Source of the DNA: an uncultured Clostridia bacterium
Lineage (GTDB): Bacteria; Bacillota_A; Clostridia; Oscillospirales; Oscillospiraceae
Length of the DNA: 8,754 bases
NCBI GenBank assembly: GCA_946410505.1
Contig: CAMKAP010000074.1
Coordinates: 1-8,754 of the forward strand
Direction of reading: 5' to 3'
Part shown: positions 1 to 7,027 of the stretch, in pieces
Layout: each line of letters opens with the position of its first letter
How positions within the stretch are numbered: position 1 is the first letter of the stretch
Program-made: the position numbers and the translations under genes
Notes under the pieces: model-generated
Told to the model about the DNA's origin: nothing
Databases searched by the model: none
Seen by the model: the letters and a program-made list of their open reading frames with translations, nothing else

Positions 1-651
1 CTCTTCAACGCCATCTGCGGCAGCTTCATCACCGACAGCGGCAGTATCGTTCTTGACGGTCTGGATATGACCCTGCTGCCGGAGTATAAACGCGCAAAAC
101 AGATCGGCAGACTTTTCCAGGATCCCATGCGCGGCAGCGCGCCGGGCATGAGCATCGAGGAAAACCTGGCCCTGGCAGCTGGCAAGGGCGGCTGGCTCAG
201 CCGCGTGAGGCGTGCAGAGCGGGACGAGTTCCGTGAGCGTCTGAGCCTGCTCGGCATGGGGCTGGAGGATCGGATGCAGCAGCCGGTGGGCCTGCTCTCC
301 GGCGGCCAGCGCCAGGCGCTGACATTGATGATGGCCACCTTCAATCCGCCGAAGCTCCTGCTTCTGGACGAGCACACCGCCGCGCTGGACCCTGCCTCCG
401 CCGAAAAAGTCCTTGCCATCACCCGGCAGATCGTGGACGAGAATCATCTCACCTGTCTGATGGTGACGCACAACATGCAGTCGGCCCTGGATCTGGGCAG
501 CCGGACCATCATGATGGACCGGGGGCGCGTCATCTTCGATGTGGCGGGCGAAAAACGAAAGGGCCTCACCATCGCCGATCTGATGGAGCAGTTCCGCCTG
601 GCCGCGGGCAGGGCCCTGGACAACGATCGCATGCTCCTCGGCGTCGATTGA
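1..651 (+). CDS. ABC transporter ATP-binding protein, COG1101 (Trp/Tyr-type uptake) family, 5'-truncated by the window edge
   Basis: This is the cytoplasmic ATPase subunit of an ABC transporter. The frame is open from base 1 and gives 216 residues. The visible N terminus (LFNAICGSF) is what normally follows the Walker A GKST, so roughly 40-50 residues lie upstream. Visible motifs are the Q-loop at about residue 40 (RLFQDP), the signature LSGGQ at 99-103 within LLSGGQRQALTLMMA, Walker B with catalytic Glu at 119-124 (LLLLDE), the D-loop (AALDP) and the switch His at 157 (VTHN). All are intact, so it is probably active. The wording QDPMRGSAPGMSIEENLALA and LLDEHTAALDP is typical of COG1101 ATPases, which work with a TrpX-like binding protein and TrpY-like permease. 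Those genes usually sit just upstream, so this is probably the last gene of an operon, which fits the hairpin that follows it. The substrate cannot be read from the sequence. The internal ATG at 67 is not the true start. Confidence 0.9.
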   Translation, partial: LFNAICGSFITDSGSIVLDGLDMTLLPEYKRAKQIGRLFQDPMRGSAPGMSIEENLALAAGKGGWLSRVRRAERDEFRERLSLLGMGLEDRMQQPVGLLSGGQRQALTLMMATFNPPKLLLLDEHTAALDPASAEKVLAITRQIVDENHLTCLMVTHNMQSALDLGSRTIMMDRGRVIFDVAGEKRKGLTIADLMEQFRLAAGRALDNDRMLLGVD

Positions 652-663
652 GGAAAAAAGGAA

Positions 664-709
664 AAACGAATTGCCGCACCGATGGAAGCACCGGCGCGGC
701 AATTCGTTT
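664..709 (+). terminator. Hairpin after the ABC ATPase gene, probable intrinsic terminator
   Basis: A perfect 14-bp stem pairs 664-677 (AAACGAATTGCCGC) with 696-709 (GCGGCAATTCGTTT), starting 12 bases after the ATPase stop codon. A further 3-bp helix (679-681 with 692-694) forms inside after one mismatch. On the + strand the U-run is short and interrupted (TTTCTGCTGGCTTT). On the - strand the hairpin is followed by a much richer U-run (TTCGTTTTTCCTTTTTT), so it may work in both directions. Its position makes termination of the upstream operon the simplest role. Confidence 0.75.
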
Positions 710-726
710 CTGCTGGCTTTAAAAAA

Positions 727-746
727 TCCTTTAGATTCCTTAAGAT
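727..746 (+). promoter_or_regulatory. Tandem 10-bp direct repeat upstream of the permease operon promoter (candidate activator site)
   Basis: TCCTTTAGAT (727-736) is followed without a gap by TCCTTAAGAT (737-746), nine of ten bases identical. The pair ends 13 bases upstream of the proposed -35 box. Adjacent half-sites spaced by about one helical turn suit a dimeric activator of the winged-helix response-regulator kind, and the -35 of this promoter is poor. The regulator is unknown and this role is inference. The A/T-rich stretch 718-746 could instead act simply as an UP element. Confidence 0.4.
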
Positions 747-759
747 CGCAGAAGAAACC

Positions 760-788
760 TTGCGGGGAAGTTCTATATGTAGTATAAT
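760..788 (+). promoter_or_regulatory. Sigma-A-type promoter of the four-gene permease/HlyD/MacB-like operon
   Basis: A perfect -10 TATAAT lies at 783-788. Seventeen bases upstream is a weak -35, TTGCGG (760-765), which matches the TTGACA consensus at three positions. Transcription should start near 795, giving a leader of about 25-37 bases before the first permease. The promoter sits between the upstream terminator hairpin and the first gene, in the only A/T-rich stretch of this half of the window, which supports it. The combination of a perfect -10 and a weak -35 suggests help from an activator. Confidence 0.7.
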
Positions 789-831
789 ACCCCTGTTTAG
801 AAGCACAATATGTTACGAAATGGTTACACTC

Positions 832-1719
832 ATGAGAAAGCAAAAACTACAATTCAACGACAGATTCAGGGACTTTGTGCAGAGCCTGTGCTTCCTGTCG
901 CCGAGCCTGCTGGGTGTCGCGGTATTCTTCATCGTGCCCTTCGGTGTGGTGGTCTACTATTCGCTGATCGATGGGGTCGGCTCCCGGAACTTCGTGGGGC
1001 TGGAAAACTTTATCAAGCTCTTTCAGAACTCCGCCTTCCTGATGGCGGCGAAAAACACCTTGAGCTTTTCTGCGCTGGCGGTGCCGCTGGCGGTGATCCT
1101 GGCCATTGTGCTGGCCCTGCTGCTGGAAGCGCGCATCCCCCTCAAGAGCCAGTTTCGCACCTTCTTTTTAAGCCCCATGATGGTCCCCGTGGCCTCGGTG
1201 GTGCTGATCTGGCAGGTGCTCTTCAACTACAACGGCACGGTCAACGAGTTTCTGATGCTCTTCGGTGCTGACAAGATCGACTGGTTTCAGACCGATCACA
1301 GCCAGATCGTGGTCATCATCCTCTTTCTGTGGAAGAACCTGGGCTACAACATGATCCTGTTCATGGCGGGCCTTGCCAACATTCCCAAGGAGCTCCTGGA
1401 AGTGGCGGATGTGGAGGGCGCCAGCGAGTGGTATAAGTTTTTTGAGATCAAGCTCCGCTACCTCTCGCCTACGGTGCTCTTTGTCACGATCCTCTCCCTC
1501 ATCAACTCCTTCAAGGTCTTTCGCGAGGTGTATCTGCTGACGGGGGACTACCCCTATGAAAAGCTCTACATGCTCCAGCACTTCATGAACAACACCTTCA
1601 AATCCCTGGACTACCAGAAGCTCTCCGCCGCGGCGGTGGTCATGGCCATCGTGATGGTCATTCTGATCGCGCTGCTGTTCAAGGCGGAGGACTGGTTCGG
1701 AAAGGATGTGGAGGGATGA
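832..1719 (+). CDS. MalF-type ABC transporter permease (binding-protein-dependent transport family)
   Basis: This is an integral membrane subunit of an importer-type ABC transporter, of the family annotated for sugar and oligosaccharide uptake. The 295-residue protein has about six membrane segments, near residues 24-44, 76-98, 113-131, 159-178, 211-229 and 264-284. The cytoplasmic EAA loop that docks on the ATPase is at about 188-213 (ELLEVADVEGASEW, then I.L..LSP). It is recognisable, but the usual Pro of the ILP segment is Arg. The frame stays open back to an ATG at 682, but that start lies inside the terminator hairpin and upstream of the promoter, so it is rejected. ATG 832 is chosen and ATG 820, in frame, is possible. 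Neither has a good Shine-Dalgarno sequence; GAAATGG at 817-823 is the nearest. The next permease overlaps its end by four bases, so the two form a pair. No binding protein or ATPase is encoded in the same operon. The substrate is unknown. Confidence 0.88.
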   Translation: MRKQKLQFNDRFRDFVQSLCFLSPSLLGVAVFFIVPFGVVVYYSLIDGVGSRNFVGLENFIKLFQNSAFLMAAKNTLSFSALAVPLAVILAIVLALLLEARIPLKSQFRTFFLSPMMVPVASVVLIWQVLFNYNGTVNEFLMLFGADKIDWFQTDHSQIVVIILFLWKNLGYNMILFMAGLANIPKELLEVADVEGASEWYKFFEIKLRYLSPTVLFVTILSLINSFKVFREVYLLTGDYPYEKLYMLQHFMNNTFKSLDYQKLSAAAVVMAIVMVILIALLFKAEDWFGKDVEG

Positions 1720-2591
1720 GGAAAAAGCGCTATTTCTGCCGCACCGTCACCTTTCTGCTCTGCCTGATTTTCGCGGTGGCCTTTCTGATGCCGACGGTGC
1801 TGACCATCACCAACTCCTTCATGTCCGAGGCGGAGATCAAATCCAACTACGGCATGATCTTTTCCACCACCACGGGGGGCTATGTGTCCAAGACCGTGAA
1901 CCTGAAGTTTATCCCGGACAAGGTCTCCTTCTCCCAGTACATCACGGGCCTCATCAAGTCGCCTGAGTATCTGATCAAGTACTGGAACAGCATCCTGCTG
2001 GTGGTGCCCATCGTGCTGCTGCAGGTGACCATCGCCTCCGTGGCGGCCTACAGCTTTACCCGCTGGCGCGGCAAGATCCGCAGCGGCATCTTCTTCTTTT
2101 ATGTGATCCTGATGCTTATGCCCTATCAGGTGACACTGGTGCCGAACTATCTGGTGAGCCAATGGCTCGGCATCCTGAATACCCGGTGGTCCATCATTCT
2201 GCCGGGCATGTTCGCCCCCTTCTCGGTCTTTCTGCTGACCAAGTTCATGCGCCGCATCCCCTATTCGCTGATCGAGTCGGCCAAGGTGGACGGGGCGGGG
2301 GAGTGGGATATCTTCACGAAGATCTGCCTGCCCCAGTGCCGCTCGGCGCTCTATTCCATCGTGATCCTGGTGTTTATCGACTACTGGAACATGGTCGAGC
2401 AGCCGCTGATCCTCCTGCAGGACGCGGACTCCCAGCCGCTGAGTGTGTTCCTATCGTCCATCAACGCGGGCGAGATCGGTCTGGCCTTCGCCATGGCCAC
2501 TGTATATATGATCCCCTCGCTGCTGCTGTTTTTGCACGGCGAAGAATACCTTGTGGAAGGAATTGCCAATTCCGGCAGTGTGAAAGGATAA
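1716..2591 (+). CDS. MalG-type ABC transporter permease, partner of the preceding gene
   Basis: This is the second membrane subunit of the heterodimeric importer-type channel. The protein has 291 residues and about six membrane segments, near 11-31, 92-113, 122-142, 158-177, 209-228 and 252-273. The EAA loop at about 186-206 (IESAKVDGAGEW..FTKICLP) is intact, so it should still dock on an ATPase. The extracytoplasmic loop between the first two segments (about 32-91) is long, as in MalG-like proteins. The start ATG overlaps the stop of the upstream permease (ATGA, 1716-1719). AAAGGA at 1701-1706 lies nine bases upstream as Shine-Dalgarno, and GGAGGG directly abuts the ATG, so translation is probably coupled. 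Family assignment is firm; transport of a carbohydrate is only the usual annotation, because no binding protein or sugar enzyme is in this operon. Confidence 0.88.
   Translation: MRKKRYFCRTVTFLLCLIFAVAFLMPTVLTITNSFMSEAEIKSNYGMIFSTTTGGYVSKTVNLKFIPDKVSFSQYITGLIKSPEYLIKYWNSILLVVPIVLLQVTIASVAAYSFTRWRGKIRSGIFFFYVILMLMPYQVTLVPNYLVSQWLGILNTRWSIILPGMFAPFSVFLLTKFMRRIPYSLIESAKVDGAGEWDIFTKICLPQCRSALYSIVILVFIDYWNMVEQPLILLQDADSQPLSVFLSSINAGEIGLAFAMATVYMIPSLLLFLHGEEYLVEGIANSGSVKG
2583..2588 (+). promoter_or_regulatory. Ribosome binding site of the HlyD-like gene
   Basis: AAAGGA lies within the last codons of the second permease, nine bases before ATG 2598. It fixes the start at 2598 and shows that the adaptor gene is read from the same message as the permeases. 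Confidence 0.6.
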
Positions 2592-2597
2592 TCGTAA

Positions 2598-4388
2598 ATG
2601 GACTTTAAGCCGAAAAACAGAGATTGGGTCAAAAACGCGGCGATCGTGTTTCTTGCGGTGCTGCTGGTGCTGACCTTCTTTTCCAATACGATCATGAACC
2701 GGAGCCTGCCGGAGGTGGCGACTCAGAGCGTTTCCAGCGGCTCCATCACCGCCAAGGTGCGCGGCACGGGCACCGTCACGGCCGCCGGCGTCCACACCGT
2801 CAAGGCGGAGCAGACCCGCGAGATCCGCGCGGTCATGGTCAAGGCCGGGCAGGAGGTCAACGCGGGCGACGTGCTCTTCATCCTGGGAGAGGGCGAGAGC
2901 AGCGAGATCGAGCAGGCCCAGGAGACGCTCCGCGCCCTGCAGACGAGCTATCAGCGCACGGCTGCGGGCATCCCGTATGTGAGCTACAAAGCCGAAGAGC
3001 GTGAGATCGAACAGGCCAAGGAGGCGCTGGCGGAAGCCAAGGCGGCGCTGGACGCGGTCAAACAGAAGTCCACCCGTGAAATTCCGAGCGAGCAGCTGGA
3101 AGCGGCACAGCAGGAGCTCTATGAGGCCAAGGAAAAACTGACTGCGGCACAGGCTGCCATGGAAGGGAAGAAACAGGACCTGGAGAGCGCGAAAATAGAT
3201 CGGGATGCGATCCTGAGCCTGTATAATGACAAGCTCAACCGCGCCATCGATTACCGGCAGGAATGCGAATGGCTCGTCGAGCAGCAGGAAATACTGGTTG
3301 CCGAGCTGGAGCAGCAGAAGCAGGAAGGAAAACCTGTCGATGCAGAGCTGAAGGAGGCCGAGGAGCTGCTGAAAAAGCTGAAGGACGATCTGAAAGACGC
3401 GCAGTTTACCGAGGATGAACTGAAGCATCCGGAGGGCCAGCCCGAGGTCACCAAGGCGGAAGAGGCGGTCAAGGCGGCCGAGGCAGCGCTGAAGGATGCC
3501 ACCGACACCTACAATGCCGCTGATTCCGCTGTGGCTGCGGCCGCGGCAAAGGTCGAAGCGATTCAGGCCGTGATCGACGAGATCATGGGCACGGAAACCA
3601 TCAGCGAAGAGTACCGCCAGGCCAAGCTCGCCTATAAGGAAGCGGACGATACGCTCTTTACCCTTCAGAACAATCTGGAGCTCAAGAAGATCAGCGATTC
3701 CAGAAGCCAGTCCCTCAGCTATATCGACCTGAGCGATCTGAGCCAGCAGATCGAGAGAGCCAAGCAGAAGCTGGCCGAGCTCTCCGGCGGCGAGGAGAAC
3801 CAGATCACCGCGAAGGTCTCCGGCACTGTGCAGTCCGTGGAGGTGCTCGCGGGCGAGACCAAGGCCAAGGGCGACGTGCTCGCCAATATCGAGGTGCCGG
3901 ACATGGGCTACACCCTGTCCTTCACTGTCACCAACGATCAGGCCCGCCGCCTGAAGGTGGGCGATTCGGCCACGGTCTCCAATTACTACTGGGGCAACTC
4001 CGTCAAGGCGACGCTCTCCTCCATCCGCGTGGACCCGAAGAATCCCCAGACCAACAAGCTCCTGAGCTTTGACCTGGAGGGCGATGTGAACGCCGGAGCC
4101 GAGCTCACCATCTCCGTGGGACAGAAGAGCGCAAACTATGATCTGATCGTGCCGAACTCCGCCATCCGCAGCGACGCCAACGGCAAGTTCGTCCTGAAGA
4201 TCGAGTCCAAGAGCTCTCCGCTGGGCAACCGCTACATCGCCCGGCGCGTAAACGTGGAGGTCCTGGCCGAGGACGACATGAACTCCGCCGTCACCGGCGA
4301 TCTGCAGAGCTGGGGCGAGTATGTGATCACCACCGCCAACGCCCCCGTGAAGAGCGGCGACATGGTGCGTCTGGCTGACAACAACTGA
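2598..4388 (+). CDS. HlyD/MacA-type membrane-fusion (adaptor) protein with long coiled coil
   Basis: This is a predicted membrane-anchored adaptor of 596 residues that projects outside the cell membrane. Order of parts: a short basic N terminus; one membrane anchor at about 14-29 (AAIVFLAVLLVLTFF); the first half of a lipoyl-like domain at 48-96 (ITAKVRGTGTV ... VKAGQEVNAGDVLF); a very long Ala/Glu/Lys/Gln-rich coiled-coil region at about 100-395; the second lipoyl half at 402-432 (ITAKVSGTVQSVEVLAGE); a beta-barrel at about 435-510; and a membrane-proximal domain to the end (IVPNSAIRSDANGKFVL). This is the family plan of HlyD/MacA adaptors, but the helical part is longer than the roughly 100-150 residues common in MacA-like proteins. 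Prolines near 126, 163, 246, 278 and 282 suggest several hairpin segments. In that family the partners are usually an export ABC permease; here the gene follows two importer-type permeases. The next gene starts one base after its stop. Confidence 0.87.
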   Translation: MDFKPKNRDWVKNAAIVFLAVLLVLTFFSNTIMNRSLPEVATQSVSSGSITAKVRGTGTVTAAGVHTVKAEQTREIRAVMVKAGQEVNAGDVLFILGEGESSEIEQAQETLRALQTSYQRTAAGIPYVSYKAEEREIEQAKEALAEAKAALDAVKQKSTREIPSEQLEAAQQELYEAKEKLTAAQAAMEGKKQDLESAKIDRDAILSLYNDKLNRAIDYRQECEWLVEQQEILVAELEQQKQEGKPVDAELKEAEELLKKLKDDLKDAQFTEDELKHPEGQPEVTKAEEAVKAAEAALKDATDTYNAADSAVAAAAAKVEAIQAVIDEIMGTETISEEYRQAKLAYKEADDTLFTLQNNLELKKISDSRSQSLSYIDLSDLSQQIERAKQKLAELSGGEENQITAKVSGTVQSVEVLAGETKAKGDVLANIEVPDMGYTLSFTVTNDQARRLKVGDSATVSNYYWGNSVKATLSSIRVDPKNPQTNKLLSFDLEGDVNAGAELTISVGQKSANYDLIVPNSAIRSDANGKFVLKIESKSSPLGNRYIARRVNVEVLAEDDMNSAVTGDLQSWGEYVITTANAPVKSGDMVRLADNN

Positions 4389-4389
4389 C

Positions 4390-5469
4390 ATGAGGAAACG
4401 TAAAGGCATCCGAAAATGGCTGCTGCTTCTGTGCATCGCCCTGGCGCTGGCGGGTACGCTGTGCTTCGTCGGTGCGCGGCTCCTGGGAGAGAAGCTCCCG
4501 ACCCAGTATGCTGCCGAACGCTGGCGCGGCGAGAGCGAAACAAGCTACAGCCAGGTCAGCTGCTTTGTCCCGGTGGACGAGAAGCTGACGCTCAACCAGG
4601 TCTACGAATTCCGCACGAATCTGCTCCAGCGCCTGCATGAGAGCGGCGCGGACGCGGACACGGAGGAGACCCTCTTTGTGGACGCGTGGAGCTGCAGCGG
4701 CAAGGCGCTGGCCGTCACCGACCTGGGCAAGGGCGACGCAAACGTGATCGCCGTGGGGGGGAACTTCTTTCAGTTCCACCCGCTGCGGCTTTTAAGCGGC
4801 AGCTATATCCAGGAGAGCGATCTGATGAAGGACCGGGTCCTGCTGGATGAGGACCTGGCCTGGCTGCTCTTCGGCGGTACCGAGCTGCAGGGCCTCACGC
4901 TCAAAATCAACGGCGTGCCCTTCCAGGTCTCCGGCGTCATCGAGCGGGAGCAGGATTTCGCCAGCAAAAAGGCATACACCGCCGGCATGGGACTCTTCAT
5001 GTCCTACGACGCGTGGAGCGCGCTGAATGAGACGGCGGGAATCACCTGCTATGAGCTGGTGGCGGCCGAGCCGGTCAAGGGCTTTGCCATCAATTTCGTG
5101 CGCGAGAAGTTCCCCATCGGCGGCGGCGAGATCGTGCAGAACAGCGGCCGCTTTGCGATGGGAAATCTCCTGTGGCTCGTGACACAGTTCGGCACGCGCA
5201 GCATGCAGAAGCTTGGCGTCCTGCTGCCCTACTGGGAAAACGCCGCCCGCTGCATGGAGGACTACTGTGCGCTGCTGTCTTTCCTGGCCTGGGTTCTGAT
5301 CCTGACGCCGGTGATCGTGCTGCTGGTCTCTGTGATACGGCTCTTTAAGCGCGGAAAAGAAAAACTCGAGGAGGATGTGTTCCCCGCCTGGAAGGACGGG
5401 GCGGAGGAATTCGTCCGGGTCCGCCAGCGCCGCCGCTGGGAGAAAAAACACGGCAGACACGAGGCCTGA
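4390..5469 (+). CDS. MacB-like extracytoplasmic core-domain protein with two membrane segments, no FtsX channel domain
   Basis: The 359-residue protein has a basic N terminus, a membrane segment at about 11-32, an extracytoplasmic domain at about 33-290, a second membrane segment at about 293-318, and a charged cytoplasmic tail of about 40 residues rich in Arg and Lys. The stretch at 130-184 (LRLLSGSYIQESDLMKDRVLLDEDLAWLLFGG ... LKINGVPFQVSGVIE) matches the MacB periplasmic core domain pattern of a G-[RS]-x-[FY] strand, D..VLLDE, LFGG, then INGxPFxVxGV. Full MacB/FtsX-type permeases have three further membrane helices after this domain; here there is one. It therefore resembles an isolated core domain that would need other channel subunits. 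The start abuts the HlyD stop (one base between) and has no Shine-Dalgarno sequence, which suggests coupled translation. HlyD and MacB-like proteins are natural partners, so the two probably bind each other. The exact function is unknown. Confidence 0.7.
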   Translation: MRKRKGIRKWLLLLCIALALAGTLCFVGARLLGEKLPTQYAAERWRGESETSYSQVSCFVPVDEKLTLNQVYEFRTNLLQRLHESGADADTEETLFVDAWSCSGKALAVTDLGKGDANVIAVGGNFFQFHPLRLLSGSYIQESDLMKDRVLLDEDLAWLLFGGTELQGLTLKINGVPFQVSGVIEREQDFASKKAYTAGMGLFMSYDAWSALNETAGITCYELVAAEPVKGFAINFVREKFPIGGGEIVQNSGRFAMGNLLWLVTQFGTRSMQKLGVLLPYWENAARCMEDYCALLSFLAWVLILTPVIVLLVSVIRLFKRGKEKLEEDVFPAWKDGAEEFVRVRQRRRWEKKHGRHEA

Positions 5470-5486
5470 AAGCCCTGTGATGAACA

Positions 5487-5528
5487 AAAGAGCAAGCGCC
5501 GCAGCTTATGCTGCGGCGCTTGCTCTTT
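5487..5528. terminator. Bidirectional intrinsic terminator between the converging operons
   Basis: A perfect 19-bp stem pairs 5487-5505 (AAAGAGCAAGCGCCGCAGC) with 5510-5528 around a TTAT loop. It lies 17 bases after the stop of the MacB-like gene on one side and 11 bases after the galT stop on the other. Each strand has its U-tract mainly as the last bases of the stem (CTCTTTGATATT on +, CTCTTTTGTT on -). The symmetric position and high stability support use in both directions. Confidence 0.88.
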
Positions 5529-5539
5529 GATATTACAGG

Positions 5540-7027
5540 TCAGCGCGCGTTGACCGCGTCAACAAAGCGGAGGAAGGCGGCCTTGCCCTTCTCATCGCGC
5601 TTATAGACGCCCGCGTCACACAGCACCTGCATGAAGACTTTGCCCACCTCACACCGGAGGATCTCCTCGGCGTTTTCGGCGGTGAAGCTGTACTGCTTCT
5701 TCAACTCCTCGGCCCAGGCGGCGTGGGAGGCGAGGCTCTCCGTAGCATGGAGATCGCCGCCCGTGACAAGCGCGGTCTTCAGCTCCTCCAGTTCGTTTTT
5801 CAGCCGGGAGGGGAGCACAGCCAGACCCATGACCTCAATGAGGCCGATGTTTTCCTTCTTGATGTGGTGCAGAGGCGCGTGGGGGTGGTAGAGCCCCAGC
5901 GGGTGCTCCTCGGTGGTCAGGTTGTTGCGAAGCACCAGATCCAGCTGGTAATTCTTCCCGCGGCGGCGGGCGATGGGCGTGATGGTGTTGTGGGGGACGC
6001 CCCCGGTCTCGGCCAGGATCATGGCGCTTTCGTCCGTATAGGCGCGCCAGCAGCCCAGAATCTTGTCGGCCAGGTCTACGATGCGCTCAGAATCCGGGCC
6101 GGTCAGCCGGATGACGGACATGGGCCACTTGACGATGCCCGCCTCCACGTCCTCGTAGCCCCGGAAGCGGAGCGGGGTCTCCACCGGCGCTTTCGCCATG
6201 GCAAATTCGTAGCGCCCGCCCTGGAAATGGTCGTGGCTCAGGATGGAGCCGCCCACGATGGGCAGGTCCGCGTTGGAGCCCACAAAGTAATGGGGCATGA
6301 GCGTGATGAAATCGAAGAGCTTGCGGAAAGCGGCGCGGTCCACCTTCATGGGGGTGTGCTGCGAATTGAAAACGATGCAGTGCTCGTTGTAGTAGACGTA
6401 GGGGGAATACTGCCAGAACCAGGGCGTGCCCGCAATGGTCAGGGGCAGGACGCGGTGGTTCTGCCGCGCGGGATGGTTCATGCGCCCGGCGTAGCCCTCG
6501 TTTTCGCTGCAGAGCTGGCATTTGGGATAACCCGCCTGGGGCGCGAGCCGCGCCGCGGCGATAGCCCGCGGGTCCTTCTCCGGCTTGGACAGGTTGATGG
6601 TCACGTCCAGATCGCCGTACTCACAGGGGTAGACCCACTTCACGTCCTTTGCGATCCGGTCGCGGCGGATGTAATTGGTGTCGCAGGAGAATTTGTAGTA
6701 CCAGTCGGTGGCAAGCTCGGGCGAGCTCTCATACAGCCCCTCGAAGATGGCGCGCACCTCATGGGGGAAGGGGGTCACGGCACCCATGAGCCTGGTGTCA
6801 AACAGGTCGCGGGCGGTGATGTTGTCGTCCAGAAGTCCGCGGCGCACCGCGTCGTCCGTGAGAGCGTTCAGAATCTCCGGCAGGGAGGCCTCCACGACCT
6901 CACCCTCGCCGGGCTCGTCCAGCCCCATGATCTCGAGGATGCGGTTGAACACATAGGTCTCGTCCCCCTCCTGGATCAGGCCCTTATCCAGAGCGTAGTT
7001 TACCAGCGCGTCGATCCAGCCTTTCAT
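5540..7027 (-). CDS. galT: Galactose-1-phosphate uridylyltransferase, class 2 (Firmicutes type)
   Basis: GalT is the cytoplasmic enzyme that exchanges UMP between UDP-glucose and galactose-1-phosphate, giving UDP-galactose and glucose-1-phosphate in the Leloir pathway. The 495-residue length and the N-terminal all-helical extension (about 1-100) mark the class 2 form, longer than the roughly 350-residue E. coli type. The active-site segment at 259-271 (GGSILSHDHFQGG) matches the HxHxQ pattern of the family. By comparison with HPH in E. coli, His267 should be the residue that becomes uridylylated, and Gln269 follows at the expected place. Other family-typical stretches are YPKCQLCSENEGYAGR (167-182) and GGVPHNTITPIARR (342-355). 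The start overlaps the galK stop by four bases (7024-7027), and GAGGAGGT (7034-7041, - strand) lies six bases upstream as a strong ribosome binding site. It is the last gene of the galK-galT operon. Confidence 0.97.
   Translation of the reverse strand: MKGWIDALVNYALDKGLIQEGDETYVFNRILEIMGLDEPGEGEVVEASLPEILNALTDDAVRRGLLDDNITARDLFDTRLMGAVTPFPHEVRAIFEGLYESSPELATDWYYKFSCDTNYIRRDRIAKDVKWVYPCEYGDLDVTINLSKPEKDPRAIAAARLAPQAGYPKCQLCSENEGYAGRMNHPARQNHRVLPLTIAGTPWFWQYSPYVYYNEHCIVFNSQHTPMKVDRAAFRKLFDFITLMPHYFVGSNADLPIVGGSILSHDHFQGGRYEFAMAKAPVETPLRFRGYEDVEAGIVKWPMSVIRLTGPDSERIVDLADKILGCWRAYTDESAMILAETGGVPHNTITPIARRRGKNYQLDLVLRNNLTTEEHPLGLYHPHAPLHHIKKENIGLIEVMGLAVLPSRLKNELEELKTALVTGGDLHATESLASHAAWAEELKKQYSFTAENAEEILRCEVGKVFMQVLCDAGVYKRDEKGKAAFLRFVDAVNAR

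Noticed and set aside
664..788. Riboswitch or T-box leader before the permease operon
   Set aside because: The predicted transcript starts near 795, leaving a leader of under 40 bases, and the hairpin at 664-709 lies upstream of that start.
682..831. Start of the first permease at ATG 682, adding 50 residues
   Set aside because: It lies in the loop of the terminator hairpin and upstream of the TATAAT promoter. The added residues are not like a permease N terminus.
810..1271. Out-of-frame + strand reading frame with AGAAG six bases before its ATG
   Set aside because: It overlaps the clearly coding permease frame, and its Arg/Gly/Pro/Ala-rich product looks like a GC-rich shadow. The site is mentioned only in connection with the weak start of the permease.
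2451..4436. 661-residue open frame on the - strand, opposite the HlyD-like gene
   Set aside because: The HlyD frame has clear domains in order. The antisense product is Leu/Gly/His-rich without a recognisable domain and is a by-product of third-position GC bias.
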